From a virus: DNA of 37,457 nt. Positions 25,391 to 33,613 of the stretch are shown piece after piece. The notes beneath the pieces are model-generated. The model searched no databases, had not been told where the DNA came from, and saw only the letters and a program-made list of their open reading frames with translations. How positions within the stretch are numbered: position 1 is the stretch's first letter; each line of letters starts with the position of its first letter. The stretch is taken from the IMG/VR virus record IMGVR_UViG_3300017527_000324, positions 1-37,457 of that record; one strand, written 5' to 3'. Both the position numbers and the translations under genes were made by a program.

Positions 25391-25411
25391 ATTGCCACTG
25401 GTGGCAGTCTA
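25388..25411. terminator. Putative bidirectional terminator built on a palindrome copy
   Basis: The hairpin TAGATTGCCAC / GTGGCAGTCTA begins and ends with the TAG stops of the two convergent genes. On the plus strand it is followed by TTTATGTTTT; on the minus strand it is followed by CTTTTTAATA. Both strands thus have a stem plus a T-rich run, the format of intrinsic terminators. One position in the stem is a T-G pair on the plus strand. Confidence 0.6.
25390..25409. repeat. 20-bp palindrome copy 10 (between convergent stops)
   Basis: GATTGCCAC-TG-GTGGCAGTC, centre TG. It fills the space between the two operons exactly, sharing a base with a TAG stop on each strand. Confidence 0.97.
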
Positions 25412-25699
25412 TTTATGTTTTGTAATATGAATTTTTAAAGCGTTAAATGTGCTTTGTTTTTCATCTATTTCACACGTTAATATAGTTTTTCTGTACTCTT
25501 TATTATTATGATAGTTACATTTCTCACATATAAAATGTGTGTACATAGCCAATTCAAATCTTATATCGGCATTTGTATTTACCTTACCCTCATCAATTAA
25601 TCTGTAAACTATATCTAATAATTTACCCGCAGTAAGATTTTCTTCAGGTTGTGCCTCTAATTTCTTTTTCTCTTTTAACCTTTCAATTATTAAGCTCAT
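25409..25699 (-). CDS. Small protein with a possible zinc site, end of replication operon
   Basis: This is a 96-residue protein, charged and helical in its first 45 residues. It then has FICEKCNYHNNKEYRKTILTC, where C-x2-C and a later His/Cys could bind zinc. It ends with a His-rich KIHITKHK. No family recognised. The ribosome site GGGAGG precedes the ATG at 25699, 5 bases after the primase-helicase stop. It is the last gene of the minus-strand operon, and its TAG stop shares a base with the convergent palindrome. Confidence 0.62.
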   Translation of the reverse strand: MSLIIERLKEKKKLEAQPEENLTAGKLLDIVYRLIDEGKVNTNADIRFELAMYTHFICEKCNYHNNKEYRKTILTCEIDEKQSTFNALKIHITKHK

Positions 25700-25704
25700 A
25701 TTTA

Positions 25705-28461
25705 TTACCTCCCATCTTCCATTAATAATTCATTAACTTCTTCCATAAATTCTAATTCTAATCCTGGAGCAGCTATTAATCCATATATTGTATATTGTTG
25801 TTTTTTTTCTCGCATTGACCTTATAATTTTTAATTTTGGATATAAAGAACTAATTCTTCGTTTAGATGCTCGTTTTTGTACTACATGTTTATCTGAAGGT
25901 TGACTTAACCTTTTACAATATGCCCTAAAAAAATGTGTAAAATCTTTTTGTAATATAAATAAATCTCTTTCTGCGTCAACATCAATTGTAAAATATTTGT
26001 CTATAAAAGTTTTTAATGGATCAATTTGAGCTTCTAATGTGCGTTTAGCTGCTAATCCTGATTTAGGTTCTATAAATATTGCTCTTTTACTTAATCTTTC
26101 TAACCCTTTAAAATGCCAATTTAGTATGCTGGCTAAACCATCTTTTAAAATATGTTGATCTAAACCAAGAATTTCTTCTGAAGTTCCTCTAAACATTTTA
26201 TTAAATCGTATAATTATTAGCCGTTGAGTTAATGCTCCAGTATCATCTGGTAATACTGGAGTAAGATTTGTCATCATTACTAATTTACACCCAAGCAATT
26301 CAGTCATTATATCTTTACGTTTAGCTTCAGTATCTACATGATCTTGACCTATTATTTTAAGTAATGTAGGAATTACTGACTTAAGAGTTTTAAAATCTAT
26401 TCCTCTTGCTTCAGACATTACTGCTAATTTTTTTCCAGGTAAATTACTTAACCCAAATTGACCTGATATTTTATTAAGAGATATTGCTGAATAGTATTCA
26501 GAACCAACACATGCTTGGAATATTTTAGCTAAAATACTTTTACCACTTCCAGGAACCCCTTCTACTATTAACATTTTATGAATATAATATGAATCTGCTA
26601 AAATATATCCACCGTATTCCCGTATTAATTCTACTGTTTCTAAATCTTCTTCACATGTACTTTCTAAAAAATCAATATATTTATCAGGCGTTTTATCTTT
26701 ATCTCGCTGCCATTGTTTATAAGTTACTGGTAACTCTTTATATATATTATCTGTTTTCTTTAAAGTTTTTATAGCTTTATTAGATTGCCACTGGTGGCTA
26801 TCTGAAAATAAATCATTCATTAATATTCCATATCTTCCACCTTTAAAAGCCCAACCATTTCCTTTAATAAATTCATCTATATTTAAACATGAGTCTCTAA
26901 TTATTACACGTGTTAGTTGTTCCGCTTTGTAGTAATCTATTTCCAATTTTATAGGTATAGTTGTATGGATATGATTATACACAAATGCTCTTGTTTGAGA
27001 TACATTACATCTTTTCCAAATTCGTTTAGTGCTAAAGTAACACCAAAAGTCTCCTGTCTCTATTTTATGATGTGAATAAAGAATTTTTTGACGTTTAAAG
27101 ATGCTTGCCATATGTCTAATATTTGCTTCTGGATCAAATTCATCGTATTGGGTAGCTTTATCTCGTCTAATACTTTTGAACATACCTTTTAATACTGCTT
27201 TAGTGATATTTTTTTTTGTTTTAATTGTTATCAAATTAAAAATATGTTCTCTTGATAATTCTGTTAAATACATTTCATGTAAATCTCTAAGTAATCCATC
27301 AATTATTTTTCTATTAACCCCTTCATACCCTGATTCAATAATCCACTCTGTTCTATATATTAATTCTTGTAAAATTTCATCTTGATAATTTGCGTCATTT
27401 AACATTGCTTGATTTAATGTAAAATCAAATTCTTTCAATAGTAATGGATCAGTTTTTTTATGTAAGATTGCCCAACCGTACATTATATCATACGCATTAA
27501 GGCTTTTTCTTTTAAAATTATGTATTTTTTCAACAATAATATTTAATGGATCACCGTCATGATGGGAATATACATAACCATTTTCAAATAATATTGTACC
27601 AGCAATACCTGTATTAGATGAAGGTGCTAAGAATCTATTTTCACCTTCATCAGAATACCCTAAAGATAATAATGCTTTCTTTGGATGAATCATTCTACAG
27701 AAAGAACCTACTTTTCCAAGTAAATGTGAAGCAGCAGGAAGATTAGCAACCTCAAGAGGATCTTTATGTTTTAAGACAACATAAGGTTGCCAACCAGGAA
27801 GAACATGAGAATAATCTTTTTTAATTAAAGACAATCTTGGAAAAGTAGATTCTTGTATGGTTAAAGGATCTATTAAATCTTGCCATATAGAAAAAGCTGT
27901 AAAAATAGGTTGAGTTAAATTAAAATAAAATGTAGCATCAACAGGTATTTTATCTTGTTTAATCCACATACCTATTTCTCTTGGATATTGTGGCTCTTTT
28001 AAAAGAAAGATAATATGACATCTTAAATAAGGTTTATTACCTATTAAAAATGAAGAACTAAAACGAAGTATATATGATACATTATGAAATTCAGGAGGTA
28101 AATATTGCTGTATAAATTTATCTGATTCTTTTATTGCAGAAGTATATGTAAGATTTTTTGTTGAATACTCATACTTATCTAAGTCTAAAACAATGTATTT
28201 AATTAATTTCTCTTCAAAATTTTTAAGTGTTCTATCTGTATCTATTATTTCAGGTCTTATAGAAGTGCCTGTAACCATACAAGTATCAGGTTTAGTAGAT
28301 AATATTTGGCATATATGAAATAATCCTTCAGGGGTATCTTCTACTGACTGAAGACCAATATTATTATTCCATGTTGGCCCTAAATATTTACAATCTGTTT
28401 TTGTATATGGCCTGGATTTTATTCTACTACGTACAAGAGTGATTGTAAATTTACTGGTCAT
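25705..28461 (-). CDS. Primase-helicase (PrimPol-like N terminus, SF3-type helicase C terminus)
   Basis: This is a 918-residue protein. Near residue 90, YIVLDLDKYEY gives a DxD pair, and near 145-160 LRCHIIFLL gives a histidine motif, both as in archaeo-eukaryotic primase (PrimPol) domains. Near 635, VEGVPGSGKS is a Walker A; KKLAVMSEA a Walker B-like strand; MMTNLTPVLPDDTGALTQRL (about 727-747) an SF3-type sensor motif. It would prime and unwind the phage DNA. I chose the ATG at 28461, which overlaps the previous stop (ATGA) and follows AAAGGA; an ATG at 28488 is less likely. Palindrome copy 11 falls near residue 555, between the two domains. Confidence 0.82.
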   Translation of the reverse strand: MTSKFTITLVRSRIKSRPYTKTDCKYLGPTWNNNIGLQSVEDTPEGLFHICQILSTKPDTCMVTGTSIRPEIIDTDRTLKNFEEKLIKYIVLDLDKYEYSTKNLTYTSAIKESDKFIQQYLPPEFHNVSYILRFSSSFLIGNKPYLRCHIIFLLKEPQYPREIGMWIKQDKIPVDATFYFNLTQPIFTAFSIWQDLIDPLTIQESTFPRLSLIKKDYSHVLPGWQPYVVLKHKDPLEVANLPAASHLLGKVGSFCRMIHPKKALLSLGYSDEGENRFLAPSSNTGIAGTILFENGYVYSHHDGDPLNIIVEKIHNFKRKSLNAYDIMYGWAILHKKTDPLLLKEFDFTLNQAMLNDANYQDEILQELIYRTEWIIESGYEGVNRKIIDGLLRDLHEMYLTELSREHIFNLITIKTKKNITKAVLKGMFKSIRRDKATQYDEFDPEANIRHMASIFKRQKILYSHHKIETGDFWCYFSTKRIWKRCNVSQTRAFVYNHIHTTIPIKLEIDYYKAEQLTRVIIRDSCLNIDEFIKGNGWAFKGGRYGILMNDLFSDSHQWQSNKAIKTLKKTDNIYKELPVTYKQWQRDKDKTPDKYIDFLESTCEEDLETVELIREYGGYILADSYYIHKMLIVEGVPGSGKSILAKIFQACVGSEYYSAISLNKISGQFGLSNLPGKKLAVMSEARGIDFKTLKSVIPTLLKIIGQDHVDTEAKRKDIMTELLGCKLVMMTNLTPVLPDDTGALTQRLIIIRFNKMFRGTSEEILGLDQHILKDGLASILNWHFKGLERLSKRAIFIEPKSGLAAKRTLEAQIDPLKTFIDKYFTIDVDAERDLFILQKDFTHFFRAYCKRLSQPSDKHVVQKRASKRRISSLYPKLKIIRSMREKKQQYTIYGLIAAPGLELEFMEEVNELLMEDGR
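26783..26802. repeat. 20-bp palindrome copy 11 (in frame in primase-helicase linker)
   Basis: GATTGCCAC-TG-GTGGCTATC on the plus strand, centre TG, with one A-to-T change. On the coding (minus) strand it is read in the third frame as SHQWQS, unlike the other coding copies. Confidence 0.92.
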
Positions 28462-28658
28462 ATCAAATCCTTTTTTATTGCAAACCATTCTTCAATTTCC
28501 ATTTCAAAATCTAACTCATAGTCATTAATAAAATCATATTCATGCCCATTTTTTATCACATTTTTTGGAATCCATATTTTACCCTCATGACTAAGAATAA
28601 GAACTGCATCATCTGTCTGATGCATATATTCATAGTGTATTGTTACGTATTTAGCCAT
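28458..28658 (-). CDS. Small conserved-looking protein of unknown function
   Basis: This 66-residue acidic protein has AVLILSHEGKIWIPKNVI, a pattern seen in small phage proteins of unknown role that contain a WIPKS/N-type motif. The start at 28658 has an AAAAGGAG site upstream and overlaps the previous gene by 8 bases. The stop overlaps the primase-helicase start (ATGA). It is translationally coupled within the replication operon. A partner or regulator role is possible but unsupported. Confidence 0.65.
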   Translation of the reverse strand: MAKYVTIHYEYMHQTDDAVLILSHEGKIWIPKNVIKNGHEYDFINDYELDFEMEIEEWFAIKKDLI

Positions 28659-28965
28659 TATTTAACTCCTTTTCTAATGTTCGTAATATGCTATTTGCAA
28701 TATTACTTGACATGTATCGTATTAAATCATGTGCTCTTTTATTTTTTTCTTTCCAAATATGGTATTCAAATATCTTTTGTTTCGTACGCATGAGTTTAAA
28801 ATCTTTAGGTGGATTTATATAGTATATATCTTCCATCATTTTATAATCTAAAATCATTTGTGAAGTAATTGTGTGAAGCAATTTTGGATGCTGAATTATT
28901 ATTTTTACAGTAACTCCTTCCCATTCAGTTATAGGATATTCAGCAATTTTTTCTAATCTATTCAT
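28651..28965 (-). CDS. Hypothetical protein in replication operon
   Basis: This is a 104-residue protein, basic and largely helical, with KIIIQHPKLLHTITSQMI near the start and KEKNKRAHDLIRYM near the end. No known family recognised. AAGGAG is 8 bases upstream of the ATG at 28965. Its start overlaps the stop of the zinc-ribbon gene and its stop overlaps the next start, so it belongs to a tightly coupled set running from the helicase to the primase. Confidence 0.6.
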   Translation of the reverse strand: MNRLEKIAEYPITEWEGVTVKIIIQHPKLLHTITSQMILDYKMMEDIYYINPPKDFKLMRTKQKIFEYHIWKEKNKRAHDLIRYMSSNIANSILRTLEKELNNG

Positions 28966-29111
28966 TTTTTGCTCTCCTTCTTCTGATTGCCACTGGTGGC
29001 AGTCTTCTTATACATAGTTCTAACTGTACCACATTTATTACATTGATACGTAGTTTTACTATCATTCCGTTCTATTTTCACAAATCTTCCACCACATTTT
29101 TTGTGCTTCAT
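28962..29111 (-). CDS. Small zinc-ribbon-like protein, 49 residues
   Basis: ATG at 29111-29109 to TGA at 28964-28962. It begins MKHKKCGGRFVKIE and has YQCNKCGTV in the middle. H3, C6, C24 and C27 could form one zinc site (H-x2-C ... C-x2-C). It is preceded by a near-perfect AAAAGGAGGT site; its start overlaps the helicase stop (ATGA) and its stop overlaps the next start (ATGA), strong evidence that it is real despite its length. Palindrome copy 12 is in frame near the C terminus, read as TATSGN, just after the zinc module. It may bind DNA, RNA or polymerase; this is inference. Confidence 0.78.
   Translation of the reverse strand: MKHKKCGGRFVKIERNDSKTTYQCNKCGTVRTMYKKTATSGNQKKESKK
28985..29004. 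repeat. 20-bp palindrome copy 12 (in frame in zinc-ribbon gene)
   Basis: GATTGCCAC-TG-GTGGCAGTC on the plus strand, centre TG. On the coding minus strand it reads TATSGN. Confidence 0.97.
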
Positions 29112-30526
29112 AAATTACCTCCTTTTTTCTTTTTATACATTTTTAAATTATTTAACAAAGACTGTTGATCTGCATCTTTTGAACTTAAAGTTTTAAATAT
29201 TACTTCATCAACGGTATCTCTAAATAGTATATGATGAACAAATACTTTATTTTTTTGTTTTTGTCTCCATAGTCTATCAATTAATTGTATATAATGTTCA
29301 AAATTCCAAGGTAAACTATACCACAATATATTGTGACCGCCAAACTGCAAATTTAAACCATGTGGATCACTTGCAGGATTATATAGTAATATAGGTAATT
29401 GTTTAAGATTCCAACGTTTAATATATTCTGTTGACTGTTTGTCAGTAGTTCTACCATCAATAGCAGGTGCGTTTTTAAATACTTTCTGAAGATCATCACG
29501 TTCAAATCGAAAATTATATGCTATAATACAATTTCCAATACCTTCCATTACTTCTTCGATCATTTGTAATTTTTCAGTATGGATAGTGGCAGTTCTTCTT
29601 TCTTTTGCTATACCTATATACACTTTTCCTTGAAGAAATTGTCTTAATTTTATTGATAATGCTGATTTTGAAAATGCTTCAACTTTTGCTTTTTCTAATT
29701 CAAGGAAAAATGTATGCTCTAATACGTCATATTTTTTACGTAATTTATCTGATAAATCTAAAGATATTTTATTATATGTTATAGGTGGAAGTTTTATATA
29801 ATCTTGTTTTCTAAGATATATAACTCTATCTTGTACTCTTTTTGCCACTGCTTTTTTAGCACCTCTTATTGGTTTATGTATGCAATAATTATCTTTTGGA
29901 ATACTCATAAAAAATCTACGTCTAAAACTTGTAACTGATGTACCTAAACTTAATCCTAAATCTGTAACATACATTTGACCATATAAATCCATAAGACCAT
30001 TTGGAGTAGGTGTTCCAGTCATAGGATACCTATATACAAAACGTCCCATATGTTTTTTAAATTTTTTAAATCTTTGAGTTGTAGAATGTTTTATTTTTGT
30101 AGATTCATCATAGAAAATACATTGAAAAGGTAGGGGTTTACTATAAAAACTGCGAGATAATACTTCAGATAGCCAAGGTAAACCTTCATAATTGATAAGG
30201 TATATATGTGCTGGCTCAAATAGTTTTCTACGTTTAACGTAATTAGCTGGCCCATGCATCGCATCACCATGAATAATAGAAAATTTTAAATACTGTGTAT
30301 GTTTCCAAAGTTTTGCTTCTTGTCTCCAAGTATTATACATAGCTTTTTTAGTGCAGATTATTAATGCAGAATTTATCCATTTTCGTTTTAAAAGTTGGTC
30401 AACTATTGTTTGAGCAATGATTGTTTTACCTAATCCAGTACCAAGAAATATGGCAGTATGTCTGCGTTTAATAGCAAGTGCTATAGTATATTTTTGGTAT
30501 GAATGTAAATCATTGATCGTAAGCAT
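29108..30526 (-). CDS. SF2 DNA helicase (SNF2/DEAD-like)
   Basis: This is a 472-residue protein. Walker A FLGTGLGKT (residues about 23-31), Walker B IFYDEST (about 138-144), motif III PMTGTPTPNG, and a second RecA-like domain with NPASDPHGLNLQFGGHNI and QLIDRLWRQKQ (motifs V and VI) define an SF2 ATPase of the SNF2 type, common in phage replication modules. It would remodel or unwind DNA at forks or during recombination. The ATG at 30526 follows the previous stop by one base and has GAGGGTGA upstream, so I prefer it to the upstream start at 30574. The stop is coupled to the zinc-ribbon gene. Confidence 0.87.
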   Translation of the reverse strand: MLTINDLHSYQKYTIALAIKRRHTAIFLGTGLGKTIIAQTIVDQLLKRKWINSALIICTKKAMYNTWRQEAKLWKHTQYLKFSIIHGDAMHGPANYVKRRKLFEPAHIYLINYEGLPWLSEVLSRSFYSKPLPFQCIFYDESTKIKHSTTQRFKKFKKHMGRFVYRYPMTGTPTPNGLMDLYGQMYVTDLGLSLGTSVTSFRRRFFMSIPKDNYCIHKPIRGAKKAVAKRVQDRVIYLRKQDYIKLPPITYNKISLDLSDKLRKKYDVLEHTFFLELEKAKVEAFSKSALSIKLRQFLQGKVYIGIAKERRTATIHTEKLQMIEEVMEGIGNCIIAYNFRFERDDLQKVFKNAPAIDGRTTDKQSTEYIKRWNLKQLPILLYNPASDPHGLNLQFGGHNILWYSLPWNFEHYIQLIDRLWRQKQKNKVFVHHILFRDTVDEVIFKTLSSKDADQQSLLNNLKMYKKKKGGNL

Positions 30527-30527
30527 T

Positions 30528-30779
30528 TTATTCACCCTCTTTAAAATAGTTTGAATTAATACCAGCACCACCATGTACTAATTCACTGGCTAATACTAAA
30601 GATATTTTTTCAGCATATAAAATATGATGTTCTTTACCCATACCAAGAGTAGCGTATAGTAACCATCGAGCAGGTGTTACATCAGTTATAGTAACACCAT
30701 ATCCTTTATACATAATCTCATCGGTAAGGAAATCCTTTTCTATATACCCATAACTTATAAACCACCGTTCATTTTTCAT
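30528..30779 (-). CDS. Hypothetical small protein between nuclease and helicase
   Basis: This is an 83-residue protein. The pattern NERWFISYGYI, then GYGVTITDVTPARWLLY and AEKISLVLASELV, matches no family I can name. I chose the ATG at 30779 because it overlaps the nuclease stop as ATGA and has GAGAGG upstream. It is one base from the helicase start. As with its neighbours, the packing suggests a replication-linked role. Confidence 0.62.
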   Translation of the reverse strand: MKNERWFISYGYIEKDFLTDEIMYKGYGVTITDVTPARWLLYATLGMGKEHHILYAEKISLVLASELVHGGAGINSNYFKEGE

Positions 30780-31066
30780 CCTATCCTCTCTTTCCAAAAA
30801 TTAATAATTCTATTAATTGCGTATTTACTACTCACTACATAAACCCATTGGTCTAAATTTTTAAGACGCTCATGCTCTCTAAGTTGTGCCGGAGTAGCTA
30901 CTTCACCTGTTGCCTTACATTCAACAAAAAATATCCCACCATTAGGTACTACACACAAACGATCAGGAACAGATCGTCTCCCAGGTGAAGTAAATTTATA
31001 AGCAATACCTCCAAGTTCTTCTCTTACTTGTTTGATAAGATACTGTTCGATTTGTTTTTCTTTCAT
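30776..31066 (-). CDS. VRR-NUC domain nuclease
   Basis: This 96-residue protein is a stand-alone VRR-NUC domain: YKFTSPGRRSVPDRLCVVP, then FFVECKATGEVATPAQLREH give the PD-(D/E)xK core (D near 36, E and K of the ECK triplet near 50-52, Q near 63). Phage VRR-NUC proteins are thought to act on branched DNA (Holliday-junction-like) during replication. It lies between helicase and polymerase genes. The start overlaps the previous stop (ATGA) with GGAGGTGG upstream. Confidence 0.85.
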   Translation of the reverse strand: MKEKQIEQYLIKQVREELGGIAYKFTSPGRRSVPDRLCVVPNGGIFFVECKATGEVATPAQLREHERLKNLDQWVYVVSSKYAINRIINFWKERIG

Positions 31067-31332
31067 CTTAAATCCACCTCCTTTAAAGCATTAAGCCGAT
31101 TAAATCGGCTTATTGCTCTCTTTAGTAATAGTTTACCTGATCGTCTTTGAGTTATCAGGTACTTAATCATTTTCATTATTGTAAATTTCTCATAAGATTG
31201 AAGTGTTCTACAATATCTTTCCCAATCAGAACAGTCAAGAATAAACCTATCTATATCTGTATCAGTTAATTCTATAGATAGTATCAATCGCTTTATATTA
31301 GTGATATTAATCACCTCCTTTCTGATTGCCAC
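31063..31332 (-). CDS. Hypothetical replication-operon protein with an uncertain start
   Basis: Up to 89 residues. The core WERYCRTLQSYEKFTIMKMIKY, then RSGKLLLKRAISRFNRL, is basic and helical. The only near canonical start is the GTG at 31332, inside palindrome copy 13 (encoding MAI), but no good ribosome site lies upstream of it. A perfect AAAGGAGGTGAT sits inside the frame (31321-31310), ideally placed for a non-standard start at ATC 31305 (or ATT 31311). The true N terminus may therefore be 7-9 residues shorter. A TTG further in (near residue 16) is another option. Confidence 0.6.
   Translation of the reverse strand: MAIRKEVINITNIKRLILSIELTDTDIDRFILDCSDWERYCRTLQSYEKFTIMKMIKYLITQRRSGKLLLKRAISRFNRLNALKEVDLR
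31092..31112. repeat. Near-perfect 21-base inverted repeat inside a coding region
   Basis: TAAGCCGATT-A-AATCGGCTTA, 10-base arms around one base. It lies in the C-terminal codons of the gene at 31063 (minus), 26 bases before the VRR-NUC start. It may be an mRNA hairpin that tunes translation of the nuclease gene, or a protein-binding site. It is unrelated in sequence to the 20-bp palindrome. Confidence 0.7.
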
Positions 31333-31343
31333 CAGTGGCAGTC
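31324..31343. repeat. 20-bp palindrome copy 13 (joins a TAG stop to a possible GTG start)
   Basis: GATTGCCAC-CA-GTGGCAGTC, centre CA on the plus strand. On the minus strand its first base is the G of the TAG stop of the upstream gene, and it contains the GTG that may start the next gene. Confidence 0.97.
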
Positions 31344-31636
31344 TACATTTCTTTATACGGTACTAAGTCTGCAAGTTCACCTCCAACGTAAGTATCTATA
31401 GTAGTTGTATGAAATGAATTTTGTTTAAGTTCTATTTTATATAATACATTTACTGTTCCATCATCATGAATATAAAGCAATAATTGTTTTGGTTTATTTT
31501 CAAATTGTCGAATAGTTATACCTTTAATTGGGTATCGTAGAGCATAAACAGCTAATTCACCAGCTTTTTCAACATGCCATCGCATGTGATCCTCTAACAT
31601 TCTACCTGTTAGATGTATAGGTCTATATATTGGCAT
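31343..31636 (-). CDS. Hypothetical protein downstream of DNA polymerase
   Basis: This is a 97-residue protein with helical N terminus (MPIYRPIHLTGRMLEDHMRW) and a beta-rich C-terminal half (PKQLLLYIHDDGTVNVLYKIEL). No known family recognised. Its AAAGGAG site overlaps the end of the DNA polymerase gene. Its TAG stop abuts palindrome copy 13. Confidence 0.6.
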   Translation of the reverse strand: MPIYRPIHLTGRMLEDHMRWHVEKAGELAVYALRYPIKGITIRQFENKPKQLLLYIHDDGTVNVLYKIELKQNSFHTTTIDTYVGGELADLVPYKEM

Positions 31637-31639
31637 TTT

Positions 31640-33610
31640 TTACTCCTTTCTATACCTATGGCCTTCCCAACCATTAGCACTTAATGGGAGATCTCTTGCC
31701 CATTTTCTTTTAGTACACATTATATCACACATTTGTTCTACATAATATTCATTTGTATTAGGCACTTCACTGATAATTTCATCATGCACACTGGCTAACA
31801 CTGGATACCCTGCCTGTTCAACACATAGTAAACCATACGCAAGACAGTCTCTTGCTAATGCTTGAACTATATTTTCAACAAGCATACCTGGATGGGTAGC
31901 TATTCTTACCCATTGGTTTTGTCTTACTCCCATATAGCTTATTTCAGATGTAAATGGAACTTTTTTGTTGTCTATTTTCACATACCATACTTCATCTATT
32001 TTTACTTCTTTATAAAATAAAAATCTACCTGAAGGTAAATGTATGTATAAATTACCATTATCATACTTAAATTCAAGACGTATTGTAGGTGTTATCAGAA
32101 GTCTAAATTCTTTAAATACAATAGCTTCTTTTGCTCTACGATATACAGATCGCCAAAGTTGCGGTATTTTTTTATAATGTCTACGATAATAGTTTACTCT
32201 ATTTTGAGCTTCGACATGACTAAGATGAACTCCATATCCTGCTGCAACTCCTATTAATGCTTTTGACCCTGCACCGTATCCAAGACCTAATACATCAGGT
32301 TTAGATTGATTACGTTGTTCTTTTGTTACTTCATCATAAGATATATTAAGACGTTGTGCAGAATATACTTTGTATTGGTCTAACCCATTACGAAAATCTT
32401 GTGTAGTTTTTTCATCGCCAGCAATCCAATGAAGTATAACATTTTCAATACTTGTATAATCACCAACACATAATTTAGTAGTATCATTTGATATAATAAC
32501 AGGTCGAACTAATTTTGAAGCTGCTTCATTTATGTTAGGATAAAAATATTTTGCAGTTATATAACTTTCTATAAATCTGTCAAGAACAAGTTCTGGATTG
32601 TCATGTCCCTCTCTTAAAAGATTATGAATTTGTACCCCTCTCCCTCCCCATCTACCTGTATGTGCAACATGGTATGCAATATTTCCTCTAACACGACCAT
32701 CATTTTCAATCATATTTATCATTTTTTCAAATTTAGCTACACTGCTATACGCAAGCTGTTGTCTAAGTTCCAATACACATCTACATATATTTGGTATTAT
32801 TATATTTTCTGCATTTAAATACATATTTATTGTATCTTTTTGTAGATTAGGGATTTTAACTCCTCTATTCCAAAGAAAATCTTTAATTTTAGCTACTTGT
32901 TTTCCTGTTGTTATTTGATTAGAAGTTATTTTTTGTAATTTAGTTTCACTTTCTTTTTTAAAACATTGAAGTGCGTGTATTATACTTTTTACTGCTTGTT
33001 TGTCAATTTTAATACCACGTTCATTTTGCATAAGTGTATGACCCCAAACATACTGCTCATATGGAGTAAGTCTGTCTGATGGTAGTAATTTAACAGCATC
33101 ACGCATGATTTTAACATCTTGTTTACAATAATTATAAAGAGATTGAAAGTCTTTAGGAGCAGTATCAGGATACCATCTACCGGAAGGATTACGAACTGTT
33201 CGTTTTTGAGGTTTACAAAGTTTATTTATAAGCCGAGTACCTTTTGAATCTTTACCATGTGATAGACCTACTGCTTTAGCAAATTTATCAAGTTGAAGTG
33301 GATAACCATAAGTACCGGCAAGAGCCATTGTGTCAACAAATCGTTGGAGAGGAATGTTATATCCTAATCGTTTTAATACTTGCCATTCAAATTCAGCTCC
33401 GTGAGCATAAATTAATATACTATTATCCATCAAATATGAATCTATATTTTTAGCAATTATATGTGGATATACTTGTATTAACACTGGTTCATCATTAATG
33501 GCATATCCAGTACACCACACATGAAAAGAATGATGTTTTACATACTTGTATAGCCCTACTTTTTTTATATCAAGATCACAGTATGTTTCAAAATCAAGCC
33601 AAAGTTTCAT
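31640..33610 (-). CDS. DNA polymerase, family A, with 3'-5' exonuclease domain
   Basis: This is a 656-residue protein. Exonuclease motifs: LDFETYC (D6, E8), YAHGAEFEW and YNYCKQDVKIM. Polymerase motifs: CVGDYTSIENVI (motif A Asp), RNQSKPDVLGLGYGAGSKAL (motif B Lys and Tyr), SVHDEIIS (motif C, HDE). It is shorter than E. coli Pol I and lacks a 5'-3' exonuclease domain, as in other phage polymerases of this type. It would replicate the phage genome with the primase-helicase and the ssDNA-binding protein in the same operon. An AAAAAGGA site is 9 bases upstream. Confidence 0.92.
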   Translation of the reverse strand: MKLWLDFETYCDLDIKKVGLYKYVKHHSFHVWCTGYAINDEPVLIQVYPHIIAKNIDSYLMDNSILIYAHGAEFEWQVLKRLGYNIPLQRFVDTMALAGTYGYPLQLDKFAKAVGLSHGKDSKGTRLINKLCKPQKRTVRNPSGRWYPDTAPKDFQSLYNYCKQDVKIMRDAVKLLPSDRLTPYEQYVWGHTLMQNERGIKIDKQAVKSIIHALQCFKKESETKLQKITSNQITTGKQVAKIKDFLWNRGVKIPNLQKDTINMYLNAENIIIPNICRCVLELRQQLAYSSVAKFEKMINMIENDGRVRGNIAYHVAHTGRWGGRGVQIHNLLREGHDNPELVLDRFIESYITAKYFYPNINEAASKLVRPVIISNDTTKLCVGDYTSIENVILHWIAGDEKTTQDFRNGLDQYKVYSAQRLNISYDEVTKEQRNQSKPDVLGLGYGAGSKALIGVAAGYGVHLSHVEAQNRVNYYRRHYKKIPQLWRSVYRRAKEAIVFKEFRLLITPTIRLEFKYDNGNLYIHLPSGRFLFYKEVKIDEVWYVKIDNKKVPFTSEISYMGVRQNQWVRIATHPGMLVENIVQALARDCLAYGLLCVEQAGYPVLASVHDEIISEVPNTNEYYVEQMCDIMCTKRKWARDLPLSANGWEGHRYRKE

Positions 33611-33613
33611 ATG

